Positions 54,370 through 63,290 of a stretch of 64,000 nt of DNA are shown one piece after another; the first letter of the stretch is position 1, and each line of letters starts with the position of its first letter. Below the pieces are notes generated by a model. It searched no databases. It had not been told where the DNA came from and saw nothing but the letters and a program-made list of their open reading frames with translations. Source of the DNA: Campylobacterales bacterium (lineage in GTDB: Bacteria > Campylobacterota > Campylobacteria > Campylobacterales > QNZT01); the NCBI GenBank assembly GCA_024278835.1, contig JAJRSK010000053.1, positions 1-64,000 on the forward strand. The letters are read 5' to 3'. The position numbers and the translations under genes were made by a program.

Positions 54370-55749
54370 ATGAAAAATTACAAATTATCAACAGCTTTAG
54401 CCGTATCTCTAGCTGTCGCATCAACAAGCTTAGTAGCGGACGCTACAGATATCTCTGGGATTTTACCAAATGCACAACCAGGTGAGTGTTATGCAAAAGT
54501 TATCATTCCCGCAAAATTTGAAACTACTACTGAAAAAGTTCTTGCAAAAGAAGCTTCAGAAAGACTCCAAATTATTCCCGCAAAATATGGAACAGCAAGT
54601 GAAAGAATCTTAGTTAAAGAAGCGTCAACTAGACTTTCTGTTATTCCTGCAACATACACTAAAACATCTGAAAAAGTTTTAGTAAGAGATGCAGAAGTTA
54701 TGTGGCATACAAGCTTAAAAAATTCTATTCCTGTTTCTGCTGAGATTTTAGCTGCGGCAAAGACAGGTGGTGCTGATATAGATAGCATGGAAGTTGGTTC
54801 TTGTTATAGAGAGTATTTCACTCCTGCAACTTATGCAACTTCAAGCCAAACTTATGTTTCTAAAGAAGCAAGCGCATCTTTAAAAGTTGTTCCTGCAACT
54901 TATGAGTATGCAGAAGAGAGAGTACTTGTAAAAGAAGCTTCTCAAAGAATCGTTAAAGTTCCAGCTACTTATGGCACAGTGAGTGAAAAAGTACTTGTAG
55001 AGCCAGAAAAAACAATGTGGAAAAAATCACAATGTAATGGCAGAAACAATGACTGTGGTGTTATGTGTCTTATCACTACACCTGCTCGATACAAAACAGT
55101 TACTAAAAGAGTTGTTAAAACACCTGCGACTACAAAAGTTATTGATATCCCTGCAGTTTATAAAACTGTTAAAGTTAGAAAACTTGCAACTCCTGCTACA
55201 GTACAAGAAATTGCTATTCCTGAGCAAACTTCTTCATACAGTGTTAGAAGCAAAACTGGTGATGCAACATTTTCATGGGCAAAAGTTGGTTCTAAAACAA
55301 CTGGCAAATATACAGGTCACCAAGTTTGTAAACTTGCTACGCCTGCACAATACAGAACTATCACAAAAACTGTTGTAGCAACACCAGCAACAACTAAAGA
55401 GACGGAAATTCCAGCAGTATATAAAGATATCACAGTAACTAAACTTGTTACTCCAGCAGAAGTAAAAAGAATTGTGATTCCTGAGACTTACCAAACAATT
55501 ACAAAAAGAGATATGATTTCTCCAAGTTCAGTACAATGGAAAAAAGTTGTATGTCAATCAAGCATGGGTACATCTACTTTAAGAGCGGTTCAAACTGCAC
55601 TTAAAAATGAAGGTCTTTACAAAGGTCCAATCGATGGTATCAATGGTATTTTAACTAGAAATGCTGTTAAGGCTTACCAAAAAGCACATGGATTATATGT
55701 TGGTGGATTAACTCACGAAGTTATGAAGTCACTAGGTGTTTCTTTCTAA
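54370..55749 (+). CDS. Secreted 12-repeat protein with C-terminal peptidoglycan-binding domain
   Basis: The 459-residue protein has a Sec signal (1-23), then four blocks, C40-W112, C145-W217, C233-W303 and C320-W390, each made of three repeats of about 23 residues on the pattern IPAxYxTxSExVLVKEAS; the last is followed by a PG_binding_1 domain (about 400-459, ALKNEGLYKGPIDGINGILTRN). Cys-to-Trp spacing is 72, 72, 70 and 70. The repeats are likely beta-rich envelope modules. A strong ribosome site, TATAAT promoter and terminator suggest a monocistronic, well expressed gene. Confidence 0.85.
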   Translation: MKNYKLSTALAVSLAVASTSLVADATDISGILPNAQPGECYAKVIIPAKFETTTEKVLAKEASERLQIIPAKYGTASERILVKEASTRLSVIPATYTKTSEKVLVRDAEVMWHTSLKNSIPVSAEILAAAKTGGADIDSMEVGSCYREYFTPATYATSSQTYVSKEASASLKVVPATYEYAEERVLVKEASQRIVKVPATYGTVSEKVLVEPEKTMWKKSQCNGRNNDCGVMCLITTPARYKTVTKRVVKTPATTKVIDIPAVYKTVKVRKLATPATVQEIAIPEQTSSYSVRSKTGDATFSWAKVGSKTTGKYTGHQVCKLATPAQYRTITKTVVATPATTKETEIPAVYKDITVTKLVTPAEVKRIVIPETYQTITKRDMISPSSVQWKKVVCQSSMGTSTLRAVQTALKNEGLYKGPIDGINGILTRNAVKAYQKAHGLYVGGLTHEVMKSLGVSF

Positions 55750-55767
55750 TCTAAACATTTAATTATT

Positions 55768-55805
55768 GATTACTCAGTCGCTGCAGCGGCTGAGTAATCA
55801 TTTTT
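55768..55805. terminator. Bidirectional terminator after the 12-repeat gene
   Basis: GATTACTCAG and CTGAGTAATC form a near-perfect dyad (55768-55799) with a further paired core around CGCTGCAGCG and only one G-T pair. ATTTTT follows on the plus strand. It separates two convergent genes. Confidence 0.85.
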
Positions 55806-56208
55806 ATGCCGCTATTTTCCTACTTGTACTGTCATAAATCTTTTGTAGTAATTTTTTCATATCTACTGGTTTTGTCAAAAAACAAAATATATTTAATTTG
55901 GACAACTTTGTCAAATACTCTATCTCTGCATAGGCAGACAATACTATCACCACTTGGGAAGGATATACTTTTTGAATCTTCTCTACCATCTCTAAACCAT
56001 CCATAACTGGCATGTTGATATCTGTGATTACTAAATCAAAGCTCTCATTTTGATATTTCATCAACCCTTCATAGCCATTTTCTGCATAAACAACTTTCTT
56101 AAAAATTTCATTAAACATCTCTAATTTAACATTTTTAAGTTGTTCATTGTCTTCGACATAAAGTAGTGTTAACTCTTTGGTTTGTTCTTTCAATATTTTT
56201 ATATTCAT
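55804..56208 (-). CDS. Single-domain response regulator
   Basis: The 134-residue protein is a lone receiver: LLYVEDNEQ (acidic pair), LVITDINMPVMDGLEM (phosphoacceptor near 59), VIVLSAYAE and CFLTKPVD (conserved Lys). No output domain is present. The nearest neighbours are unrelated, so the partner kinase is unknown. The 248 bases between it and acs hold no convincing gene. Confidence 0.88.
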   Translation of the reverse strand: MNIKILKEQTKELTLLYVEDNEQLKNVKLEMFNEIFKKVVYAENGYEGLMKYQNESFDLVITDINMPVMDGLEMVEKIQKVYPSQVVIVLSAYAEIEYLTKLSKLNIFCFLTKPVDMKKLLQKIYDSTSRKIAA

Positions 56209-56456
56209 CTATTTCCTTCCATTTTTCACACAAAATGGTATCCCCCCCACTCTCTGTACTAATTCTATATCGGTCATAAATAGAAAAAAACGAATAATAA
56301 TTTTATAGTAAAAAGAGTTACTGTAAGTAATTACATAAGCACTTGAAGGAAGTACCCAAAAGATGAAATAGTATGAAATATTGGAGAAATAAAAAGTTTT
56401 TATACTTTTCAAGAGAGTTTACAAAAAGTATCAAAAAGCCCAAAAAGGCTTTTTGA

Positions 56457-58394
56457 CTAAGCCTCTTTTACCGCTTTTTCTATCTGTCCGACAACAGCTG
56501 GATCTTCTAAAGTAGAAGTATCTTGGGTGATAGCTTCACCAATAGCAATGGAGCGTAAAATACGTCTCATAATCTTTCCAGAACGCGTCTTGGGAAGCCC
56601 TGGAACAACTACTATGTCATCTGCCTTAGCGATGTTTCCAATCTCGCTTGAAAGTAAATCATTGATATGTTTTTTCATATCTTTTTCTGCTTCACTTTTT
56701 AGTACAACATAGATAAAGATTGATTCACCCTTGATATCATGATGACGACCAACAACCGCTACTTCAGCAACATAGTCATCTTCTGTCACAACAGCTTCAA
56801 TCTCTGCTGAGCCCATTCTATGCCCTGAAACATTGATAACATCATCCATGCGCCCGGTGATAGTAATATAACCATCTTTATCTACATTGGCTCCATCTCC
56901 TGTAAAGTAGACAGGTTTACCATCTTTTTTGGCATCTCCAAAATAAGCAGATTTAAACCTCTCAGGATCTCCCCAGATATTACGAATCATACTTGGCCAA
57001 GGCTTGGTAATACAAAGCAATCCTGTTTCACCTAACTCTTTTGCATTGCCATCTGCATCCATCACTTCTGCCATGATCCCAGGTAGTGCATAAGTCGCAC
57101 AGGCTGGCTTGATAGGTGTAGCCCCAGGAAGTGGTGAAATCATATGCCCACCTGTCTCAGTTTGCCAGTATGTATCAACGATAGCACACTGACTACCGCC
57201 AACGGCTTCATAGTACCATTTCCATGCAGGAGGATCGATAGGTTCACCTACGGTTCCTAACACTTTTAGACTACTAAGATCATACTTTGAAGGTTCATCT
57301 TCACCCATTTTATGCAACACTCTAATCGCTGTAGGTGCCGTGTAAAATTGTGTGATTTTATGATCTTGTACCATTTTCCAAGCACGCCCAGCATCAGGAT
57401 AAGTCGGCACACCTTCAAACATCAATGTTGTCGTTCCTGCCGCCAATGGACCATAGACGATATAAGTATGTCCTGTGATCCAACCGATATCTGCTGTGCA
57501 CCAGTAAACATCATCACCTTGCACATCAAAGACCCACTCCATCGTCATCTGTGCCCAGAGGATATACCCAGCCGTGTTGTGTTGCACCCCTTTTGGCTTT
57601 CCTGTACTGCCTGAAGTATAAAGTAAAAAAAGAGGATCTTCACTATCCATTGGTTCAAATGGGCATTCGTCAGATTCAGCCCCAATAAGCGCGTTATAAT
57701 CATGGTCTCTCCCCTCTTCCCAGTGGATATCTTCATTGTTTCTCTTTACAACCAAGACGGCTTCAACACAATCAATTTTCTTGTCTAATGCATCATCAAC
57801 AACGGGCTTTAGAAGATAGGGTTTTCCTTTTCTATAAGCACCATCTGCGGTGATAACAAGTTTTGCTTTGGCATCTTCGATTCTATCCTTTAGTGCTCCG
57901 GCTGAAAATCCACCAAAAACGATCGAGTGAATCGCACCAATTCGTGCACATGCTAGCATCGCATAAGCTGCTTCAGGAATCATTGGCATATAGAGAATAA
58001 CCCTATCACCCTTTTTAACACCAAATTTATTTTTCAAAAGATTGGCAAATTTATTCACTCTTTTGCTAAGTTCCGCGTAAGTAATTTTCTCTATATCACC
58101 ACGATCACCTTCAAACAAAATAGCAACTTTGTTACTCTTTTGGGCTAAATGTCTGTCGATACATTGATTTGAAACATTGAGCTTACCCTTCGTGAACCAC
58201 TTGTAAAAAGGGGCATCTGACTCATCAAGCACTTTGTCATAGGAAGCCAACCACTCTATCTTTTCATCAGCATACTCTTTCCAAAAACCTTCATAGTCCT
58301 CATCCGCTTTTTTCATCAGCGCATTGTACTCATCCATACTCTTTATATGTGCATTTTTAGAAAATTCTGCATTTGGTTGAAAAATATTTTCCAT
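56457..58394 (-). CDS. acs: Acs, acetyl-CoA synthetase
   Basis: The 645-residue adenylate-forming enzyme has [16 protein letters not shown] (AMP-binding P-loop, about 255-270), [27 protein letters not shown], and the C-terminal [17 protein letters not shown] and [12 protein letters not shown] with the acetylation-target Lys near 611. It activates acetate to acetyl-CoA. It appears monocistronic. Confidence 0.97.
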   Translation of the reverse strand: MENIFQPNAEFSKNAHIKSMDEYNALMKKADEDYEGFWKEYADEKIEWLASYDKVLDESDAPFYKWFTKGKLNVSNQCIDRHLAQKSNKVAILFEGDRGDIEKITYAELSKRVNKFANLLKNKFGVKKGDRVILYMPMIPEAAYAMLACARIGAIHSIVFGGFSAGALKDRIEDAKAKLVITADGAYRKGKPYLLKPVVDDALDKKIDCVEAVLVVKRNNEDIHWEEGRDHDYNALIGAESDECPFEPMDSEDPLFLLYTSGSTGKPKGVQHNTAGYILWAQMTMEWVFDVQGDDVYWCTADIGWITGHTYIVYGPLAAGTTTLMFEGVPTYPDAGRAWKMVQDHKITQFYTAPTAIRVLHKMGEDEPSKYDLSSLKVLGTVGEPIDPPAWKWYYEAVGGSQCAIVDTYWQTETGGHMISPLPGATPIKPACATYALPGIMAEVMDADGNAKELGETGLLCITKPWPSMIRNIWGDPERFKSAYFGDAKKDGKPVYFTGDGANVDKDGYITITGRMDDVINVSGHRMGSAEIEAVVTEDDYVAEVAVVGRHHDIKGESIFIYVVLKSEAEKDMKKHINDLLSSEIGNIAKADDIVVVPGLPKTRSGKIMRRILRSIAIGEAITQDTSTLEDPAVVGQIEKAVKEA

Positions 58395-58507
58395 TTTTAT
58401 CCTTCGTAAGTTTTATTATTATTTATTATATCCTAAATGCTAACGCTTATCTAGGAGTTAATTAGGGTTATTTAATCTATCATGATAGATTATTTCAATT
58501 TGTAACA

Positions 58508-59308
58508 CTAATACATCGCGACGCTTAAATGTCCTTCTACCCTCACCTTCTCACCTGTATTGATACTAGAGGTTTGATAATTTAAAATTTGTGGTTTTAA
58601 ACCCTGTTTTTTAGAAATAGCTATCAACGCCTTGATTGCCATTAATCCTGAAGCATTACATCCAGAATGTAGTCTATCATTCTCAAGCATCGTAAGGGCA
58701 TTGAGATAAGTCGCGTCAATGATACCAAGCTCTTTTTGCTCTTCCAAGTTGCCCAAGTCCGTACAGATAACCACGATATTTTCTGAATCTCTTAAAGAAG
58801 TTTCAATGACTTTTTCAAGCTCCCCTTGCATCACATCCCCATATACAAGCTCAACGACTTTCAAATCACCAAGATAATGTTTGATAAAAGGCATTTGCAC
58901 TTCTGTAGATTCTTCCTTGTGGGCTTTTTTTTCAAAACCAATACCACAAGCATTTTTTAACATCTCTAAATAAGCTATATCAATCTTTAGTTTTCCACAA
59001 GGTGTTTTATAACTTTTATAAAAACTCCCACTTATTCCAGAAAATCTTTTATGTTGACTCGGGCCTATCACAATGATTCTCTTCTTGCCTTCGGATTTCT
59101 CTTGCAACAATCTATAAGTAAAATTTGCCGTAAATCCAGAGTACAGCATGCCTGCATGAGGTACTATCACCGCACGTGGTGTAAAGGCTGGGAGTCTATT
59201 CTCGCCAAGTGCATGGTCTAGTTTTTCATTGAAACTCTCTATGAGTGACTCACACTCTTGGCAGCTCTCTGGATAGAGTGACTCCTGCGCATACATCTTT
59301 CTTTTCAT
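58508..59308 (-). CDS. MEMO1-family (AmmeMemoRadiSam B) protein
   Basis: The 266-residue protein has RAVIVPHAGMLYSGF (about 46-60), RIIVIGPSQHKRF, EESTEVQMPFIKHYL and VVICTDLG. This is the MEMO fold related to extradiol dioxygenases; bacterial members occur with AMMECR1 and a radical SAM protein but those are not here. It overlaps the pseudo-dihydroorotase by four bases. Confidence 0.85.
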   Translation of the reverse strand: MKRKMYAQESLYPESCQECESLIESFNEKLDHALGENRLPAFTPRAVIVPHAGMLYSGFTANFTYRLLQEKSEGKKRIIVIGPSQHKRFSGISGSFYKSYKTPCGKLKIDIAYLEMLKNACGIGFEKKAHKEESTEVQMPFIKHYLGDLKVVELVYGDVMQGELEKVIETSLRDSENIVVICTDLGNLEEQKELGIIDATYLNALTMLENDRLHSGCNASGLMAIKALIAISKKQGLKPQILNYQTSSINTGEKVRVEGHLSVAMY

Positions 59309-60522
59309 AATAGTTCTCCTTGTTTGATAACTTCTTTTACTTCTCCAAAAATTTCCAGACCAAAAAGTAGAGAATTTTTATCGCCACATATCTTTTTGAC
59401 ACTTGGATTAAAAAGTATGACATCCGCGATATATCCCTCTTGGATCTTACCTACATTCTCCAACTCTAAAATCTCAGCAGGCACTTCACTCATAAGAGCA
59501 ATGAGCCTCTGCATATCTATATGTCCTGCCTTTACCAACGATGTATAACAAAGTGCCAAATATTCCTCTAGCGAATCCACACCATAAGAAGCATCATTAA
59601 AAGGGACATCTTTACTATTAAAAGATTTTGCAGCGTGCAATGACGTCAATATATCGATTTTACCCACCTTAAGCGCCTCCATCAACTTTCCTCTCTCCCC
59701 TTCATCACGTAAAGGAGGCATCAGCTTTGCCAAAGTATTAAAGTCACCACAGGCTTCATCGCTGAAAATAAGATGAAAGATAGAAACCTCTGCATAGATC
59801 TGAGGATTTGTAAACTTCGCACGCGCAACCATATCGAGAGAAGAAGCAGTTGAAAGGGATTGAAAAACTGTTTTAGCCCCATAATACTCTGCCATCGCCG
59901 ACACTTTAGCCACTTCCGAAATCTCACTTACTTTGCTTATCCCAGCCAATCCAAGTTTAGAAGAAGTCACCCCTTCATGCATAACGCCATTATCATTTAA
60001 ATCAGGATTATCACAAAAACAAAAAAACGGTACTTTTTTCATCAATGCATACTGCAAGATACGTCTTAAAAGGTTACCGTTGATATGAGAATTTTCTTGG
60101 ATGAGCGTCGCGCCAGAACCAAGCAGGCGTGAGATATTGTTTAACTTATTTTTCTCACCAACTTGTAAACCTTTGATGGAAAGTTTCATAGCATCATCTA
60201 ACTTATGTTCCAGTAACTCCATGAAGGTATCACTCTCTACAGAAGGAGTGAAGTCTGGCATCAAGGCAAAGCTTGTCACACCTGACTTTTTCGCTTTATT
60301 TTTAAGTCGTTTGATATGTGCTTTACTTAAAACATCATCTTTAAAACGCACATTGAGATCGATGATACCCGGAAGCAGATAGAGTCCCTTTGCATCTATC
60401 ATGCTAGCTGTTTCTTCTTCTATACACGCATCAATTTTGGCTATTTTATCCTCTTTTATCAAAACATCTTTTATGAACTCTTCACCCTCACTAAAGAGCG
60501 TGGCATTTTTTATCAATAACAT
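59305..60522 (-). CDS. Dihydroorotase-like protein without the HxH metal site
   Basis: The 405-residue amidohydrolase-fold protein matches dihydroorotase in layout (MLLIKNATLF, LYLLPGIIDLNVRF, ALMPDFTPSVES, IYAEVSIFHLIF). At the first metal site the usual DxHxH reads D55-L-N57-V-R59. Both histidines are missing, so catalysis is unlikely. Similar inactive partners (PyrX or pDHO) hold aspartate transcarbamoylase in some bacteria. It is coupled to the MEMO gene. Confidence 0.8.
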   Translation of the reverse strand: MLLIKNATLFSEGEEFIKDVLIKEDKIAKIDACIEEETASMIDAKGLYLLPGIIDLNVRFKDDVLSKAHIKRLKNKAKKSGVTSFALMPDFTPSVESDTFMELLEHKLDDAMKLSIKGLQVGEKNKLNNISRLLGSGATLIQENSHINGNLLRRILQYALMKKVPFFCFCDNPDLNDNGVMHEGVTSSKLGLAGISKVSEISEVAKVSAMAEYYGAKTVFQSLSTASSLDMVARAKFTNPQIYAEVSIFHLIFSDEACGDFNTLAKLMPPLRDEGERGKLMEALKVGKIDILTSLHAAKSFNSKDVPFNDASYGVDSLEEYLALCYTSLVKAGHIDMQRLIALMSEVPAEILELENVGKIQEGYIADVILFNPSVKKICGDKNSLLFGLEIFGEVKEVIKQGELL

Positions 60523-60562
60523 TTACTACCTCACTTAACAGCTATTATACTAAAATTTTTGC

Positions 60563-60568
60563 TATAAT
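60563..60568 (+). promoter_or_regulatory. -10 element for the cyclophilin gene
   Basis: TTTTTGCTATAAT gives an extended -10 (TATAAT, 60563-60568). ATTCAAGGATTT carries the ribosome site before ATG 60601. Confidence 0.6.
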
Positions 60569-60600
60569 CGCACTTCAATTACATTCAAGGATTTAAAATT

Positions 60601-61083
60601 ATGAAAACATATGATTTTTCAGCAGACGAAATGGCATCATTTCAATATGCTACAATGAAAACAAACAAGGGTGATATCAAACTCAAGCTTTATGTTGATG
60701 AGACACCAAACACCGTAGCAAACTTTGCACACTTAGCCAACGAAGGTTTTTATGATGATAAAATCTTCCACAGAGTTATCCCAGGATTTATGGCACAAGG
60801 TGGTTGTCCTACAGGCACAGGTACAGGTGGTCCTGGTTGGAGTATCGCATGTGAAACAGATAAAAACACCCATAAACACGTCAAAGGAACGCTCTCTATG
60901 GCACACGCTGGACCAAACACAGGTGGTAGTCAATTCTTCATCTGCTTTGTAGCTTGTCCTCACTTAGATGGTGTTCACACAGTATTTGGTGGTATCGAAG
61001 AAGGTGATGAAGAGAGTTTCAAAGTACTTGATAGCCTCGAAGGTCATGACAAGATAGAGTCAGTTACTATTTCTGCCTCATAA
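60601..61083 (+). CDS. Cyclophilin-type peptidyl-prolyl isomerase
   Basis: The 160-residue protein has [13 protein letters not shown] (about 59-71), [13 protein letters not shown] (catalytic-site region) and [11 protein letters not shown]. There is no signal peptide, so it is cytoplasmic (PpiB-type). Its stop is followed by a strong symmetrical hairpin built from two TATCATGATA copies. Confidence 0.95.
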   Translation: MKTYDFSADEMASFQYATMKTNKGDIKLKLYVDETPNTVANFAHLANEGFYDDKIFHRVIPGFMAQGGCPTGTGTGGPGWSIACETDKNTHKHVKGTLSMAHAGPNTGGSQFFICFVACPHLDGVHTVFGGIEEGDEESFKVLDSLEGHDKIESVTISAS

Positions 61084-61090
61084 ACTATCT

Positions 61091-61120
61091 GTTATCATGA
61101 TAGGCAGCTATCATGATAAC
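61091..61120. terminator. 13-bp hairpin made of two TATCATGATA copies
   Basis: GTTATCATGATAG and CTATCATGATAAC are perfect complements with a GCAG loop, so both arms contain the window's iterated palindrome. It lies exactly between two convergent genes and touches the repressor stop codon (CTA at 61120-61122). It has no T-run. Confidence 0.6.
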
Positions 61121-61773
61121 TATATGCTTCGCATACTCCCTACTACTTTTCCAACAACTTCAACGCTACTACTCTCTACAGACTCAATAGAATAAAGCGC
61201 ATTATCAGAAATCAAATCCAACATCCCATTACTTCTAAGCGATAAGCGTTTGATAAACAGACCATTAGGCGTTGCCACGACAAATACCCCACCTCGGTTT
61301 ATCTCTTTTTGACTACGATTGATAAATACCATGTCATTTTCATAAAAAGTTGGCTCCATCGAGTCACCCATGACATTGATAGAGTCGATATACTTTATCT
61401 CTCTTTGCCCACCTAACATATCTACCATATGAGGATCTAGCACAACAGAATCATGTGCTTCATCATCAGTAAATGACCCTCCCCCCGCAGAGGCATAGAT
61501 ATCACCAAAGTAACGGACATTGGCATACTTTTCTGTCTCTTCTTCTAGTGAGCGGGTAGCTTGATTATAAAAGAGCCAATTGATAGAAATCTTTCTCTGT
61601 GCGCAAAAGTTTAGTACCTCTTCATAAGGTACTTTTCCTCTATTTTTCATCGTAGCAAAAGTAAGATGATTTATCTCTAAGGCATCTGCGATATCTTTAT
61701 CAAATACCTTTTTATCACCCAACTCTTGGGAGATAACATCTTTTAACTTTGGTAATAGGTCTTTAAAATTCAT
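61120..61773 (-). CDS. S24-family (CI/LexA-like) repressor
   Basis: The 217-residue protein has an N-terminal helix-turn-helix (about 20-60) and a C-terminal S24 autoprotease domain: cleavage region YASAGGG (about 92-98), catalytic Ser in VMGDSMEP and Lys in GLFIKRLS. Such repressors cut themselves when RecA filaments form. It is divergent from a Y-family polymerase gene. Well-studied Campylobacterota such as Campylobacter and Helicobacter lack LexA, so this is the local candidate for damage-responsive control. No phage genes adjoin it. Confidence 0.88.
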   Translation of the reverse strand: MNFKDLLPKLKDVISQELGDKKVFDKDIADALEINHLTFATMKNRGKVPYEEVLNFCAQRKISINWLFYNQATRSLEEETEKYANVRYFGDIYASAGGGSFTDDEAHDSVVLDPHMVDMLGGQREIKYIDSINVMGDSMEPTFYENDMVFINRSQKEINRGGVFVVATPNGLFIKRLSLRSNGMLDLISDNALYSIESVESSSVEVVGKVVGSMRSI

Positions 61774-61801
61774 TTATAGGCTCCTTTACTATTTTTCAAA
61801 G

Positions 61802-61845
61802 CCCTAAATCTAGGGTTTTTCCTAAAAAACATTTCATTTTGAAAT
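61802..61845. promoter_or_regulatory. Candidate operators between repressor and polymerase genes
   Basis: Two dyads lie in the divergent region: CCCTA-N4-TAGGG (61802-61815) and ATTTC-N5-GAAAT (61831-61845). Both are of a size suited to a dimeric helix-turn-helix repressor. TACAAT at about 61874 is a likely -10 for the rightward transcript. Binding by the S24 protein is inference. Confidence 0.45.
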
Positions 61846-61910
61846 ATTATTGTAGCATAAAAAATAATTTTATTACAATACGACTATAAAAATTACAAAA
61901 GGATTTAAAA

Positions 61911-61994
61911 ATGACTACATTATTAAACATCATAGACCAACTATTAACAGTGATTGAAAACTCAGTATTAAAGATTAATGAGCTTGTACTTTAA
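61911..61994 (+). CDS. 27-residue leader-like peptide before the Y-family polymerase
   Basis: An ATG with AAAAGGATTT at good distance opens a 27-codon frame (starting MTTLLNIIDQLL, ending VLKINELVL) that stops 5 bases before the polymerase ATG. The peptide is hydrophobic and amphipathic with heptad-like leucines. The polymerase ATG itself has no ribosome site, so translational coupling through this peptide is likely. No family recognised; it could also be a small membrane peptide in its own right. Confidence 0.55.
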   Translation: MTTLLNIIDQLLTVIENSVLKINELVL

Positions 61995-61999
61995 CTATC

Positions 62000-63262
62000 A
62001 TGATAATGCATCTGGATTTAGATGCATTTTTTGCATCAGCTGAACGGATAGGTAATCCTCACTTAGATAATATACCTATCGCTGTAGGTGGAAGGGCTGA
62101 TCCTTTTATCTTTGATAAAACAGCAAAAAGCAAAAAGGTCACTTTGGATAATGCTGGGGCATTTGTCCCTACCCTTTTTCACAGAGAAATAGCTGCCAAT
62201 TTTGAGGGCTATTTTAAAGAGAAAGAGAAGATACGTGGCATCATAGTCACCTCCTCCTACGAAGCCCGTGCCTTTGGCATCAAAACAGCCATGCCACTAG
62301 CCCAAGCACTCAAACTCTGCCCTCATCTCACCATCTGCCTGCCTCGCCATCATCTCTATCATGAACTCTCCCATAAACTCAAACTCTTTTTAGAAACAAA
62401 GATACCTTCTGTGGAACAGTATAGTATTGATGAGTTTTTTGCTGATGTAAGTGGATGGATAAAAGATGATGAGATTGAAGCATTTGCCAAAGGATTAAAA
62501 AAAGAGATTTTAGAAGAGTTTTCTCTACCTATCTCCATAGGTGTTGCCAAGACAAAGTGGCTGGCTAAGCTCTCCACTAACTTTGCTAAACCTGATGGCG
62601 TAAAACTCTTAAAGCCAGAAGATATCTCCTCTTTTATCCATGATATCCCCATAGAAGAATTCCCTGGAATTGGCAAAGCCACCCAAAAAAAACTTCACCA
62701 TTATCAGAAAAAAACCCTAGGTGATATAGAAAACTCAAAAAACCTTTTGTACTCATGGGGAAATAGTGGCAAAGTCCTTTATGATAGAGTTTGTGGCTTA
62801 GATCATGATCTTATAGAGCATAAAAGGGATAGAAAATCCATCGGTATTTCACGTACCTTTGATACCATAGACGATAGAACTGAAATAAAACGACGACTCA
62901 CTATCCTTTCTCGTCACCTCATATTTTTAGTTTCTAAACTACATTTACATCCCAAAACACTTTTTGTAGGTATTCGTTACCAGTATCAGTCAAGTAAAAA
63001 ACAGATAAGTTTTGAGAGGTTACTGCATGAAGATTTTTTACTAAAGAAAAGCTTAGAGGTTTTTGAAGAACTAGATATATATCCTAAAAGCAGCGTTATT
63101 CGTTTAAGCATATCGCTGACTAATTTTCAAGAAAATCCTATAAAATATCCCTCACTTTTTGACTATGCAGACGACCGAATATCGCATAAACTAACAGAGA
63201 AAACACAAAAGATGCGAGAAAAATATGGCGTGGATATCATCAAGAGAGGGTCTGAGTTGTAG
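62000..63262 (+). CDS. Y-family translesion DNA polymerase with internal insertion
   Basis: The 420-residue protein has the palm motifs HLDLDAFFAS (Asp 6 and 8 region), SSYEARAFGIKTAMP and YSIDEFFADVSG, a helix-hairpin-helix FPGIGKATQKKL and a little-finger domain (about 290-390). Between AVGGR (about 32) and GIIVTSSYE (about 80) is an extra stretch of roughly 45 residues not found in standard DinB. The start could be ATG 62000 or 62006. It is preceded by the 27-residue peptide and probably controlled by the S24 repressor. Confidence 0.88.
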   Translation: MIMHLDLDAFFASAERIGNPHLDNIPIAVGGRADPFIFDKTAKSKKVTLDNAGAFVPTLFHREIAANFEGYFKEKEKIRGIIVTSSYEARAFGIKTAMPLAQALKLCPHLTICLPRHHLYHELSHKLKLFLETKIPSVEQYSIDEFFADVSGWIKDDEIEAFAKGLKKEILEEFSLPISIGVAKTKWLAKLSTNFAKPDGVKLLKPEDISSFIHDIPIEEFPGIGKATQKKLHHYQKKTLGDIENSKNLLYSWGNSGKVLYDRVCGLDHDLIEHKRDRKSIGISRTFDTIDDRTEIKRRLTILSRHLIFLVSKLHLHPKTLFVGIRYQYQSSKKQISFERLLHEDFLLKKSLEVFEELDIYPKSSVIRLSISLTNFQENPIKYPSLFDYADDRISHKLTEKTQKMREKYGVDIIKRGSEL

Positions 63263-63283
63263 AGGATGCCCTTAAGCACCCTC
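63262..63283. terminator. Hairpin between polymerase and hpf genes
   Basis: GAGGATGC and GCACCCTC pair with one mismatch across a CCTTAA loop. A second small dyad, GGCTT-AATA-AAGCC, overlaps the hpf stop. Both lie between convergent genes. No T-run. Confidence 0.45.
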
Positions 63284-63290
63284 CAAAGGC

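Noticed and set aside
56209-56412. 67-codon minus-strand frame upstream of the single-domain response regulator
   Set aside because: No ribosome site, aromatic-rich composition and irregular codon use; it looks like AT-rich non-coding DNA.
61120-63262. Possible prophage remnant because of the CI-like repressor
   Set aside because: No integrase, structural phage genes, att-like repeats or composition change nearby; the partner is a DNA polymerase.
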